From: Halicephalobus mephisto
Lineage: Eukaryota; Nematoda; Chromadorea; Rhabditida; Panagrolaimidae
Assembly: GCA_009193035.1 (NCBI GenBank)
Contig: SWDT01000130.1
Span: forward strand, 1-64,000
Direction of reading: 5' to 3'
DNA length: 64,000 bases
The notes under the pieces were generated by a model. That model was not told where the DNA came from. It ran no database searches and saw only the letters and a program-made list of their open reading frames with translations. Below, piece after piece: positions 26,086-37,245 of the stretch. Position numbers and translations under genes: made by a program. The stretch's first letter is position 1. Each line of letters starts with the position of its first letter.

Positions 26086-27814
26086 AAACGACTGGAGTTA
26101 CTTCTTTCATCCTCACAAAACTTGCTCATTGTACATGAGAATTACAAATTCCCAAGGAATCACTCAATTATAGAAACTGGTATCGTTTGACCCTCAGTCG
26201 AGTCGCTGTTAATATTCAAAGACCGATTTGTAATTTAGGCAGCTTTTAATAGATTTATAAACTGTTTATAACCAAATAAAACACATCTGAAAATTTTGTG
26301 ATTGAATAAACTCCTGAACAAAAATATACGGACACCATAACTTTCTATTAATGTGAGAATAAGTAACTATATAGATAATACTATGAAATAATATATAAGA
26401 ACTTATTTACGTAATGGTGAAAACTTTCTAAAATTTCTTAATTGAAGTCGAAATTTTTAAAATTGTAATGTTCCGCAGCGATTGTTTGGGCATGATTATA
26501 CAAACACTTGAATTTGTTTTACCTTATTTTGTCTTAAGAAGAATTGGGAAAATTATCGTTAGATTACAAATGAATTCCATCGTTCTTGTTTGGGAATTCA
26601 AGAAGCGATTAATCGTCTTGTTTTTAAAAGAACGCTTGGTTGTTCAGAAAAATTTTCTGACGGAGAAAAAAGAATGATTGGAACATAATTTAATTTGGAG
26701 GGATCTTCAGGCCAAATCAAATTCGAGTACGAATTCAATGTCTTGTTCAGTATGATTGGAAGAATTTTAAAATTTCATCCAATTTTTTTTGTAAAGTGAA
26801 CAATATAATCTACTTCATATTGAAGAACAAAATTAATTATGTTGTTCCATACTAATAGACTGGATTTTTTACTTTTTTAAATAATAATTCTTAAGAATGT
26901 CAATGAAAAGAATATGATGTCATCAAAAATAAAACACAGTTGCTTTTATTTTACATCATTTCCTAGTAGTTAATATTTGAATTCATGAAAAGCTAAGGTA
27001 AATAACAAAGAGGAAATGCAAGAGTGTGAAAGTTGATATATCGATAACTTGATTGAAGTATTTTCTAAAATTGTGATTTCATTTAATTCATACTTTGCGT
27101 TCAATCAATCAATTTAAAAAATTCTCTTTTTGTTGATCTTAGATTGTCTTCTAATATTTTTCCGTTAAATTTGATACCTATTAGATGATTTTGATCATTT
27201 TCTAAAATTTCTTATAGTATAACTTTTGGTTTCAATCGAAAATCAGAGTTTGAAGGTTACTCAAATGCTGATATTTTTCGTATAAATCCTCTAAAGATAA
27301 ATCTAGTAAGATTTTTTGAGTTATTAAACTCGTCAGAAAATATCGAAGAACCAAGAACATCCACTTATTTCTTTCATGAGAAAGTCGTGTTAATATCTTT
27401 AAATATTTTCATAACTTTTCCTGAAAATGAAAGTTAAAATTCAATTATTCTTCATATACTGATGTATATAATGCTATTATTCAATATGAAATAGATCACA
27501 TTGGCTATCTTCAAAGAGTACAAATAGGTTTAACAGACTTCACATTAGAATATTAGGAAAATATACCATATCATGTCTTGTATATTTTAAACTCGAATAA
27601 CTCATATATCAGTTGAAAACTAAGAGTATATTCGATTCAATTTACAAAATTTCCGTTATATAAGTTCACAATTTTCAAATTCATGGCTTCTGTGTCTAGT
27701 CAAAAATTTCTCAAGAGCTATAATATAAGATTTAATTTAGTGAGAAAAATATATAAGCTATTTAAACTATCAATCGATGTTGCGGTATTGTAAACGATTT
27801 CATGATTTTCATTT
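26086..27814. other. AT-rich spacer between the duplicated channel genes
   Basis: No gene is recognisable. It is unique relative to both duplication units except for a 200-bp part that resembles the Tc1-like remnant at 5.3-5.5 kb. A 69-codon open frame at 26468 is probably part of that decayed element. Confidence 0.5.
26275..26480 (+). mobile_element. second fragment of the Tc1-like element
   Basis: The stretch aligns by eye with about 5345-5545: both read GAACAAAAAT/GGACAAAAAT, then GAGAATAAGTAACTA, then .ACTATGAAATAAT/.ACTGTGAAATAAT, and end in diverged AATT-rich sequence. A GGACACC follows the ACAAAAATATAC motif, reminiscent of Tc1-type terminal repeats. Similarity is partial, so family membership is likely but not proven. 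Confidence 0.4.
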
Positions 27815-30696
27815 CAACAAAAAAATTGCTACAGCTATTAAAGAATGTTTTTACAAGTTTACAATAATACAAAATTTATTTTCTAATTCACGAATAATTG
27901 AAAATCTAAGTTAACAGTAAAAGTCAATTAAAAAACCCCTACAGTGTATAGGTACTATATCACTTTCTTATGTTTTCTTGATTCTGTTCCAGTTAACATA
28001 AACAATTGATTCGTTAATTCAAGAAGTAACGCTGATCGAAAGCAATGGGAATAATAGTAATTATTTTTTGATCTCAGGTGAGTGTGAAACAGTGGTCTGT
28101 TCCACATCGGTCTGCAACACCATTGAAACACCGCCCAAACCGATGGAAGTTGGTAATTGATTGTCGCAATTCAAAACGTTGAAATGACATTGGGACGTCG
28201 AATTGAACTGCGCCCGACCCTTAGGCATTCAGTCACTTTCGTGATTGTGGTCGACCTTCCACTCCCGCATTAACAAAATCCCCAACTTGTTTAAGGTTCT
28301 TATTGTTTTTCAGAAAAATGGGTGAACGAAAGAACGAAGATCTCCTGAGACAGATCAAGAAAGTCCGACAATATGGATTGGATTCTGGCTTGTTATCATT
28401 ATCCTGACTATCTTGACAATTAGAGATATTATTGATCTGGTTCGTTTTTTACATTTAGAAATCATAAAAAAGGCTTTTAGGTTATCGAATACCAAGATAA
28501 TCCTACACAATCGGAAATGAAAATGATCGTAAATGAATCAATGACAATGCCAAATATCACTTTTTGTATGTCCAAAAGACAGGCCTGGAGTCACTTCAAG
28601 GTTGATTCCAACGAGATAGAAGAGGAGCAATATCAAATTATTCAAGTATGTTTTTTTTGTAATAAAAAAACAGATTTATTTTTTAAGGATCAATTAGCGA
28701 ACATGACCGATGCAGAATCATTTTTAAAAACAAACTGGGACAACCGTTTCGTGATGGAAGCATATAAGACCATAGCCTTCTTGAATTCCCTTGAAAGAGA
28801 ATCAACTCCCAATCGTGCGGCAAGAGAAATGATGGAATTGAAAACAGGCCTTGAACATGCCAAAATGAGAAAGATGATCAGAGTATGTTTTATTATTGTT
28901 CATTGAGGAATCGAAAATTCCGTATAACTTTCTATAGTCTTTCAAACCCAATATAAGGTTCTGAAGCCTTTACGAACTCATAGATGTTCGGAATCGAGAT
29001 CTCCGAACTCCTAAACGGCTCAGAGAATTTCCACCTATTCAATTTTCTAACAATACTTATTTCTAATTTTCATAATGTGATAAGAACGGGTTTGATGTCT
29101 CCTACTCGAGAGGACTAAAAAATCTTCAAAACAGTTTTGCGTCATCACGAATTGAATTAATGTTTCATCCTAGGTACCATGATGGTTAAATTGGGGGAGA
29201 GAACTAACTAAATTAACAAAAATGAAAATATAAATTCGCTGTTTTAGACTTGGATGGATGCCATCAAAGAACGAAACGTCACTTTTGATCAATTTACGTA
29301 CAAAACAGGTACTGAAGTATTAAAAAGGTAAGTGTTATGATAATGAGAGAGAAAAAAACATTCGTGCTTCTAGATCTATTCGAGGGTTTGCAAGATTATC
29401 CTATGATGAAAATAGAGCATTCAAAACAAAGATGAAGATTTCATGGATCTCAATGATGAATCTCTGCTTCCAACCCGAATTCGATGCTAATAATTTTGAT
29501 AACATCGAAGATCAGGGTCAATTTTTCAAATTGATGACACTTCATCAAATACATGAAAACGAAACTTTTGATTGTATGGCTGTGGATTTCCATGGAAGAC
29601 CCAATCCTGTTGGAAGATTCTTTGAAAATAAAGAGCAAGCCCAAAACGGCATAACTGACAAACTCTGTCTGGGAAATGTTTATGAAGTTACTGTGCATGT
29701 CGACGCCGCTTACACTATGCTGCAAAATGATGAGCCCGGAACTGCTTGTAATGCCCTTGAAGAAGGAGAAGACACTGAATTCGACTGCAGAAGCAGGTGT
29801 CGTATGGAGATGATCAAACAAATGTGTAATTGTATCGCTCCTACTCTTTCCTATTTGAAGCGAGCTGCCGATGAAGATCTTCCGATTTGTGACTACGAGA
29901 AATGTGAAATCGAGTAAGTGAAGAGTTTCTAATTCACCATAATAAGGAAAATTTTCATTACAGTGACAAAAAAATGTTCACTGATGAAGTGTGTGCCAAC
30001 AAATGCTTGAGAGATTGCCAACAAATCAGATATGAACTAAGAGTTGATCGGAAGGGTCGAGCAATGAGACCAGATTTTACATCAATAACTCTTTTGTGGG
30101 GATCGTTCGAATACCTTAGTCTAGAACAACAATTCGTGTGGACAGTTACTACCTTCATCGCTGCACTCGGAGGTGCCTTTGGCATGTGGCTCGGATTATC
30201 CATCCTCGGTCTGTTACAAGGAATCTCTTGGTTGATTAATAAATGTGGAGACAAAACGCTTTTTGAAGAAGGAGAAGAAGAAGAAGAGCCACAAAATACT
30301 GAGAACAGACCTCGAGTAGTTAAACCCAGTGTTTTTGACACTCCTGATGAGAATAAGTAATTCAAAGTCAAATTACCTTATTGATATAAATCCTATACGT
30401 GTAATTATATCCATAAGTAGTGTTCGGTTGTTTTTTATTTGAGCTTTTATACATTTATTAAACTTGTGTCACTCTATCATATACAATTATGTCAATAATT
30501 AGGTTTTAGCTACTTTTCCACTTTGTTGTTGAATTCTCATGTACAAATTACACCTATATTAGTAACGATACTATTATGGAAATAATAAATAAATAGTTTT
30601 GCGGAATGTTGTCAGTATGAGTCTTGAAAATACTTAAAAAACCGTCATAAAAGAAATAACAAGAGAAAGTACTGACAAAACAAGTTAATCTTGGTT
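27815..30696 (+). repeat. DEG/ENaC tandem duplication, unit B
   Basis: Matches unit A (23237-26085) in the same orientation, 1.7 kb downstream. The upstream region, leader intron, intron 3, the end of exon 5 with intron 5, and the 3' flank from CTTTGTTGTTGAATTC onward are nearly identical. Most extracellular-domain exons are not. Confidence 0.9.
28318..30360 (+). pseudogene. DEG/ENaC channel subunit, copy B, frameshifted in TM1
   Basis: Exons by homology with copy A are 28318-28439, 28481-28645, 28688-28882, 29248-29327, 29374-29913 and 29964-30360. Exon 1 contains a 5-bp tandem duplication (GGATTGGATT at about 28374-28383 where A has one GGATT). This shifts the frame at the start of TM1 and ends it at a TGA 13 codons after the CGA-CAA pair. 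Every later exon is open and in phase, with the channel hallmarks intact (NESMTMPNITFCM, palm cysteines, FIAALGGAFGMWLGLSILG). Such a pattern fits a very recent loss of function, an assembly error, or use of another start/first exon, for which I see no clear candidate. Proteins A and B differ most in the extracellular part. Confidence 0.75.
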
Positions 30697-31397
30697 GTGA
30701 GTTTGTAAAATTACTTTTAATTCCCCTTAAAGTTCTCTCGTGTTACGTGACAATGCAAAAATTCCAGATAATGATCTAGTATGAAAATAAAGAACCAAAA
30801 ATTGTTATAGAATTATCTGAGAACAAATTTTTAGAAAATTCCAAAATAATATGCGTTGCTTTCTTTATAATTGCAATGTTGGATAGAAAATAATCTATTT
30901 TTAAGATTATTTAAATTTATAAAAAGGAAGTGAAAGTAGAAATTTGATATATGATTCAATTTTCATCCACAAATAATGATTATTATGAGATAAAATGATT
31001 TTGAAAATCTATATATAGATCATAATCATCATTGAAAAGTATTTTTAGTTCATTCATTACGTTTGATTCTCTGTAAAATTCATTTTCGGAGTACCTTAAG
31101 AACTGATAAGGTTGATGAAATGAAAAATTCGATCAATAAAACCCACGATTTATTTCTTGATTAGTCCATCAGAAATTATTCTGAAAAACAGGTTATGTAG
31201 ACTTTTCTCCTCTCTTTTATTGTCGTCGTGGGTGGTCTCAACAGCCAGCTTCCAGACTTGGTTGCTAAGGCTAGCTGTGGAATCTACTTGAAAATTCCTT
31301 TTACTTCAATGCTTACATAATCTTTTTCTGGGGAGTCACATGTTTATGTTGTGTTCAATCAGTATTTTTCTTGTTATTTCAGTCGATTCTTGTGGAG
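30697..31397. other. intergenic spacer
   Basis: AT-rich down to about 31190, then somewhat GC-richer around 31210-31300. No supported exon. TTATTTCAG ending at 31381 is a likely trans- or cis-splice acceptor for the next gene. Confidence 0.45.
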
Positions 31398-32016
31398 ATG
31401 GAACCAGAATCAAAGATGGAATGGAAACCAATGACGCTTTCTGAAGCTCGGTCCCTTAAAGGTTTATTTTTTATTTTTGTTATTTTCAAAGTATTGATTT
31501 TAGATAATAAAGTTATTAGAATCTACACAGATGGTGTTTATGATCTTTTTCATCCAGGCCACACCGAACAACTTCGACAAGCGAAAGAGGCATTTCCGCG
31601 AGTCCATTTGATCGTCGGAGTCTGTTCAGATGCCGATACTCTTGAAGTCAAAAAGTGCTTGCCAATTATGAATGAAACTGAACGGGTTAACATGATTAAG
31701 CAATGCAAATATGTCGACGAAGTTTACCCATGTCCTCCGTTTTTCCCAACTTTGGAGTTTGTAAATTCGCTCAAGGTTTGTTTATATTTTCATATATCAT
31801 CAAAGAAACCATTATCAGGTAGACCTGGTCGCTCATGACGCCATTCCTTATTCCAGTCCAGACTCTCCGGATTGTTATGAAGTCTTTAAACTTGCAGATC
31901 GATTTCTGGAGACGATTAGGACTCCGGAAATCTCCACAACAGCCTTATTAAATAGAATCCTCAACAATATTGAGACAATTAGAGAAAGACAAGCTTTCAG
32001 ATGTGTGAGTGAATAA
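31398..32016 (+). CDS. short choline-phosphate/ethanolamine-phosphate cytidylyltransferase-like protein
   Basis: Exons 31398-31461, 31504-31775 and 31819-32016 encode 177 aa. The nucleotidyltransferase core is clear: RIYTDGVYDLFHPGHTEQLRQAK contains the HxGH motif, followed by HLIVGVCSDADT, MNETERVNMIKQCKYVDEV and VDLVAHDAIPYSS. Family enzymes make CDP-choline or CDP-ethanolamine from CTP in phospholipid synthesis. Two oddities: the protein stops right after the core, without the membrane-binding helix of choline-phosphate cytidylyltransferase, and the CTP-binding signature RTEGISTS reads RTPEISTT, losing its glycine. It may be a divergent or weakly active paralogue. ATG 31398 is just after an acceptor; the intact frame argues against a pseudogene. 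Confidence 0.85.
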
Positions 32017-32122
32017 AATAGGAATTACCTCAGTTTATTGGAATCTAATCAACATCAGAAAGTAAGAAATAATGATTTTAAAATTTAAAAATTAAAGAAA
32101 ACGAACATGGGATTCAGGTCGT

Positions 32123-32969
32123 TTAATAGCCTCCACGACGATGATGGTAGAAAGGACGGGGGTGAGGGAAGCCGAATTGGCGAGGAGCACAACAGACACA
32201 AATAGGGTTGCGAGGGAAGCGATATCCACCTCCACGACGGAAGGTAGCATCGGCAGTTGGGGCAGATGAGTAGTTTTCACGCTTGACTCTCTGTAACGGT
32301 GTTAATTAGTTGATAAAAAGTAGTCTGAGAAAACATACGTAAGGTCCGTCACGGTCGCGGTTATCATTGTTCTGGTCACGGTCAATCTGGTCTTCATCGA
32401 CGATGAATCCAACAATGTCGTTTTGGGCGATGGAGCGAACACGGCGAGCGGCGAGTTTACAGCAAGTGGAGCATGATTCGTTGTCGTCAGAAGCAATGAC
32501 GGAACATTTCAGACGATCGGCATTGGGATTGTTGTTGTCATATCCGTATCCATCACGACCACGGTCATTTCCTCCATATCCATCGCGTCCACGGTCGTTT
32601 CCGCCGTATCCTTCGTCACGTCCATTGTCACCGTCACGTCCGTATCCATCATCACGGCCGCTATCGGAGTTGGTAACAACGAGAATTGTGGCATCCAAGT
32701 CGCAGATGTAGTCATCGACAATTGGAGGGTCATAAGAAGGTCCCCAGGGATAACCCCATCCATAGCCTGGGCGATGGCCATGTCCTCCATAATAACGTCC
32801 AGCACCAGGCTGCTCCTTGACACCCTCACTTGTCGAATTTCCAGGGGTTGATTCTGGATTCGGCTGGGCCTGCTAAAACCACCTATCATTACTACCTGAA
32901 GATTAATTACCATAATCTTACCGAAAGGACTCCGACGATCAGGAGGCTGACGACTAAGACCTTCAACAT
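32123..32969 (-). CDS. secreted Gly/Asp/Cys-rich protein, CxxCC family, member 1
   Basis: Minus-strand exons 32922-32969, 32339-32872 and 32123-32290 encode 249 aa. A signal peptide (MLKVLVVSLLIVGVLS) is followed by a Gly/Tyr-rich stretch (GHGHRPGYGWGYPWGPSYD) and repeats of GRDGYGGND. Then comes a cysteine module, LKCSVIASDDNESCSTCCKLAARR, with VGFIVDED downstream. The C-terminus has a dibasic KR and CVCCAP, then a Phe/His/Arg-rich tail ending HHRRGGY. I do not recognise the family. The divergent neighbour at 33663-34580 has the same cysteine plan. Confidence 0.8.
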
Positions 32970-33080
32970 GCTGAAAAACCGGACTTAAAAGTTATTCCGC
33001 ATTTTACAAAACACAATCACGACTACCGTAATCTAGATGAACATAGGATTTTCAAACTGTTCATTTTAGTTCTGTGGGCC

Positions 33081-33087
33081 GTTTATA
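33081..33087 (-). promoter_or_regulatory. TATA element for CxxCC member 1
   Basis: On the minus strand this reads CCATATAAAC, 112 bp upstream of the ATG at 32969. Confidence 0.5.
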
Positions 33088-33560
33088 TGGGAAGATTTCT
33101 TGCTTAAAGGGACCTGCTGGGCGTGTCTCCAGGAACAGGAAAGCAACAAGACTTTCGAGATCGGCAGAAAGTAAAAACAAATTTTAAGAAAAAACTAAAA
33201 CAAGTACAAAAGACTGATCCGATAATTGATTGAAAATCCGTCGCTGAAATGTAAAAAATAACTTTAGCAAAGATTAATATTGAAGCATCCATCAGAAAAA
33301 CTAAAAATCAAAACGGATTCATCGATGGAATGCGAAAATAAAATTTAAAAAATAACGGAAGTTGATCTTCGTGAAGACAATCTTGATAACGTTTCAGACT
33401 TTTAGAACCTTTTGTTTTGTTTTTATTGAAATATCCGCCGATTGAAAAGTCCTTTGGACTTTGATTCGGGAAAAAAGCTGATAGAAATCCATCTCCGACA
33501 ACAACTTGGAGATTTTCTGCTTCGCCTGTCTCCGCCTTGATCGGTGGCTTTTGCTCACCA

Positions 33561-33568
33561 TATAAAAC
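33561..33568 (+). promoter_or_regulatory. TATA element for CxxCC member 2
   Basis: CCATATAAAAC lies 95 bp upstream of the ATG at 33663, nearly the same sequence as the element of the divergent paralogue. Confidence 0.5.
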
Positions 33569-33662
33569 AGTTCACCAATACTTACTTCCACATTGCTGTC
33601 TCAGCTAAAACCCATCCATCATACTGTATCATTTTTATTGTAATTGAATTTTTTTAGCGAAC

Positions 33663-34580
33663 ATGATCAAAGCCGCGATCCTTTGCGTTCTGCTTGCTTC
33701 CGTTTTCGCCGAAGAAGCTGCCACTGGAGGCGCTGTGAGTTCTTTCTACATTGCTTTAATCTGATATCAAATTTAGAAGGACGCTGTCGGAAAGGGTTAC
33801 GGTGGTGGATATGGAGGCCACGACGGTGGATATGGTGGACGTGATGGTGGATATGGAGGCCATCATGGCGGTTACGGAAATCACGGACCTCAGTATGGTA
33901 ACCAATATGATCATCATCACGGTTATCGTCCTCCATTCTACAGACCTCCTTTCTATGGTCCCCCCAACTTCCGTCAACGCAGCTTTGACAGTAAGTTTTT
34001 TGAAGATTTAATTATTATCCAGAAAATTTAGGCCATTATTGCTCCGTCCACGCTTCGTTCGCTCTTGCTTTGTCTCGTGACTGTAAGTTTTCCAGGTTTT
34101 AATTTTTACCTTTCATTTGGATAATTTAGCCAACAACGACGAAGGATATGGTGGTAACGGAAACGACAACGGATATGGGGGAAATGGATACGGTAACGAC
34201 TACAACGACAGATCCCGTCACTTCACTCGTCAATTCTGCCGTTACGCTGCTGCTCATAGCAAAAACTCCTGCTCCTACTGTTGCCAAGTCGCTGCTCGTG
34301 CTTCCAACACCAGTCCTGTGAGTTCAATATCAATTTAAAATTTATGAATCCACATTCAGGACGATATCACTTCCGCCATCTTCTCGTTTGATCCTACAAA
34401 CCCCACCGCTTTCGGAGCTGGAGCCGATGACCACAAGGATGATGGACACCACGATGGACCATACCGTCAGAAACGCGTAAGTACTTTACATAACTGCTGC
34501 AGAGGAATTGGGATTTATTTCAGGATGCCGAAGGTGGCCGTATTCGTCAATGTGTCTGCTGTGCTCCCAAGCGCGACTGA
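33663..34580 (+). CDS. secreted Gly/His/Cys-rich protein, CxxCC family, member 2
   Basis: Exons are 33663-33734, 33777-33990, 34032-34082, 34130-34317, 34360-34476 and 34524-34580 (232 aa). A signal peptide (MIKAAILCVLLASVFA) leads into GGYGGHDGGYGGRDGGYGG repeats and a His/Pro/Phe-rich segment (YRPPFYRPPFYGPP). The cysteine module is FCRYAAAHSKNSCSYCCQVAARA, followed by ITSAIFSFD. The C-terminus has QKR and RQCVCCAPKRD. The CxxCC..AAR core and the final CVCCAP match member 1. Gly-Gly-Tyr repeats resemble nematode cuticle or antimicrobial Gly-rich peptides, but no specific function can be claimed. Confidence 0.85.
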
Positions 34581-34753
34581 ACTCATTGAACCCCAATGGT
34601 CCACTCATTACAGATTTCCTAATGTTGCTCGTGTTTTTTAGTTTTAAAAATTAAAGTCATCATTTGATTTATGGTTTAAATAAAGGTTTATAAAAATGGC
34701 TCTTTTATATTGGTTTCACAATGGCAAAAGAAAAACGAAAATAATTGGATTTT

Positions 34754-36410
34754 TCAAAGAAAGGAGTCATTAACGCTGGAAGGAGTCATGCAAGGACTCA
34801 AAGCTTGTCGTTTTGTATCCGACAATTGACTACTGTTTTTGTTTGAGATTACAATCTGCATTTCCGTCCGAACACTCACAAGACTTTCTGATGCTGAAAT
34901 GGATGAATCTTTTTTATCAATAAAAAAATGTCTACCAGAATTTGGCATAGTCGACATCCCGAGCATATCCGGTCGACGGAAACTGGTCGGATTTTCTGTA
35001 TATCGATCCGTAGCAGTATGGCTCATGAAACTCGTACAGTTTCTCATTTTTTGAACATCTCCTGGTCTTGAGATGAATCTTGGACAACACTTATGAAACA
35101 TCAATTTCGCTCGGCTAAAAATTCTAATCTTTATGGAACAAAGATTACAGCAAAAAGAAATTCCATATTTAATATTTATTATTAATTAATAAACTTACCG
35201 ACACATGGAGCTTCTAAATCTGTCACTAAAAGAGATGTAGACGAAGAAAGACATGGAAGCGTTGCAGAGACCTAAAAAATGAGACACTGTTTGCCAATTA
35301 CAGAGTTGGGCATTTTTGTTAACGATATTCGGTCCAAATAACCCAGCGTAAACAAAAACCGGAACTGAAGGGGTTTCTGTTATTAACTAAAAATAAAGTT
35401 TAAATTACAGTAATTAACTGATTGCGTCATACTTGCAAAATTGTTGTAATCAATGTAATACGTGTTACAGATTTCTTTTCTGCACTAAATCGAGAAGTCG
35501 TCCCGATGTCCGATGTTCTTATCAATAATCTCCAAACAATAGAAGCAGTCATGAAAACTAGTAAAGAAAGGGGAACAAGGATTGCTAAGAGAAGATTTGC
35601 CACTGTGTGAATTCTCTCCGATAATCTCATGAAGAACGCTGAAAACAACACCGAATTAGAGAACACAATTAATGATTACTTTCAGATGCAACTATTTTAA
35701 CTATGAAGTTGTCACATTGCTTCTCCAGAAGCACAGTTCTGTTCAAAGGATAAATAAGAGCAAGAATCATCCCAGCGATTACCATAATCAGGTAGCTGCG
35801 GGATACATTTTCCTTTGTACAAACGGACTTAGATTGGCTTGGGAAAAACACGTGAATATAACATTCCGCAGTCATTAGCACAGTCAACCTGAAGTGAACG
35901 AATCAAAAGATTCATGATTTTGAATCTCTCACCACATACTGCAGAAGCCGAATAAATTTATGCAATAAGCTTGATAAGGCCAGAATTTCCAATAAAACTC
36001 GTCGGTCTCCGAACCCGGTTCCCAAAAATTGACAATCCTCAATGCCTGAGGCACTAATAACATCATCATGAGAGTATTCATCAACAGTTTTGTACAGAGC
36101 ATTCGGATGGCGATATAGAATCTAATATGGTCGGAATTGTAGACAAAAAGATTGAGACAATTCCCAATCAAAGCAAAAACAAAAACAATTAAGAAGCCAT
36201 GGCCCATTAGATGTCTGTACAACGCTCTCTCGTTACACGGTAAGACTTGTTCTTTGCATTCTTCTTGGATGAGACTAATTTGATTAATGAGTAATGCCAC
36301 CGCAGTTCGGTTAAGAACAAACTTAAACTCATTTACTTATGTAAATTAACGGACTTTCTTACCTCATCATTCCCTTGTTCAGAGCTCAACATTTCAGAAG
36401 CTACTTCCAT
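34754..36410 (-). CDS. rhodopsin-class GPCR, neuropeptide (FMRFamide-like) receptor type
   Basis: Minus-strand exons 36363-36410, 35933-36321, 35680-35888, 35433-35638, 35199-35386 and 34754-35114 encode 466 aa. Seven hydrophobic segments are seen: TM1 with GNCLNLFVY, TM2 KLLMNTLMMMLLVPQALRI, TM3 following WPYQAYC (disulphide cysteine), TM4 SYLIMVIAGMILALIYP, TM5 LLLAILVPLSLLVFMTASI, TM6 RITLITTILQ..., TM7 NASMSFFVYISFSDRFR. The last corresponds to the NSSxNFxxY segment of FMRFamide receptors. At the TM3 end the usual DRY is ECY. A cytoplasmic tail of about 115 residues has a CC pair (HKCCPRF) that may be palmitoylated. The exon 1-2 acceptor (TTTAAG) is weak, so the extreme N-terminus is the least certain part. 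Ligand unknown. Confidence 0.82.
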
Positions 36411-37245
36411 ATTAATTAATACCCAGTAAAACTTGTGAAATTTATAGATTATAATAAGGGCAAATAAAACATACACGTCAAATAAATCCCGCAGCTATGA
36501 TACTGAAAAAATATTTTTAATAGGAACTCAAAAAACAAGTTTTCCCAGGACACTGCTTCTCAACCTCTTGCGCTTTAAAATATCAATAGAATAAAAATAC
36601 AACGGTAAACTTTAAAAGTTTCTAAAGAAACTAATTTGCCATTTTTGTTGGAATTAATTAATACACTTGAGGTTAAAGTAATTGAGGAAAAACTTTTTCT
36701 ATTGAGGAGGCAGGAATAAGCTAAGCAGTCTTACTTATATCAGTTTCAACCAATTATAAAAGACGTATGCTGCTAGCTTTAGGAATAGATACTGCACTAA
36801 CTAAAATCTGGCTTCGGAAGCACCTCAAATACGACAAAAAATACTAACCAATAATCCACATAGTAACTCCTAAAGACAAGGCTGTCGTAGTTCTCACAAT
36901 GCCACCCATTTACAATCCGACATGTTATTAAATTTCTTAATCCGCCTTGAGCCAAGGTAATCTCCCCAAGTACTCAAAAGGAAAAATCCTGTCTTTTGTA
37001 TCATGATCCTGACTCAAATTCCTTGAATTGTGTGTTCCGACAAACTTTTCTAAGAAAACGTTTATGATGGACGATATGCAAATTTTCCATTAATAACAAG
37101 ATAAAATTCTGAGCATTTTAAACTCAACGAAAACACCCTTATTTAAATTAGAAAACCGGTAAACAGCCAGAAACAATTTCGAAGAACCTAAATCGAAAAT
37201 TTGGTGTTACCGCTAAAGCTTCAGGCAGTGCTAGTCCGACAACAA
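36411..37245. other. intergenic spacer
   Basis: Between two minus-strand genes: the GPCR start at 36410 and the end of the phosphate transporter at 37246. No exon or repeat recognised. Confidence 0.5.

Larger units (their letters stand above)
32970..33662. other. shared divergent promoter region of the CxxCC gene pair
   Basis: A 693-bp gap between two outward-facing start codons. A TATA-like element lies near each gene (33081-33087 minus, 33561-33568 plus). No exon seen between them. Confidence 0.6.

Noticed and set aside
31215..31320. Possible exon encoding a GLNSQLPDLVAKASCGIYLK-like peptide upstream of the cytidylyltransferase
   Set aside because: No donor leads into the gene in phase and the peptide is not recognisable.
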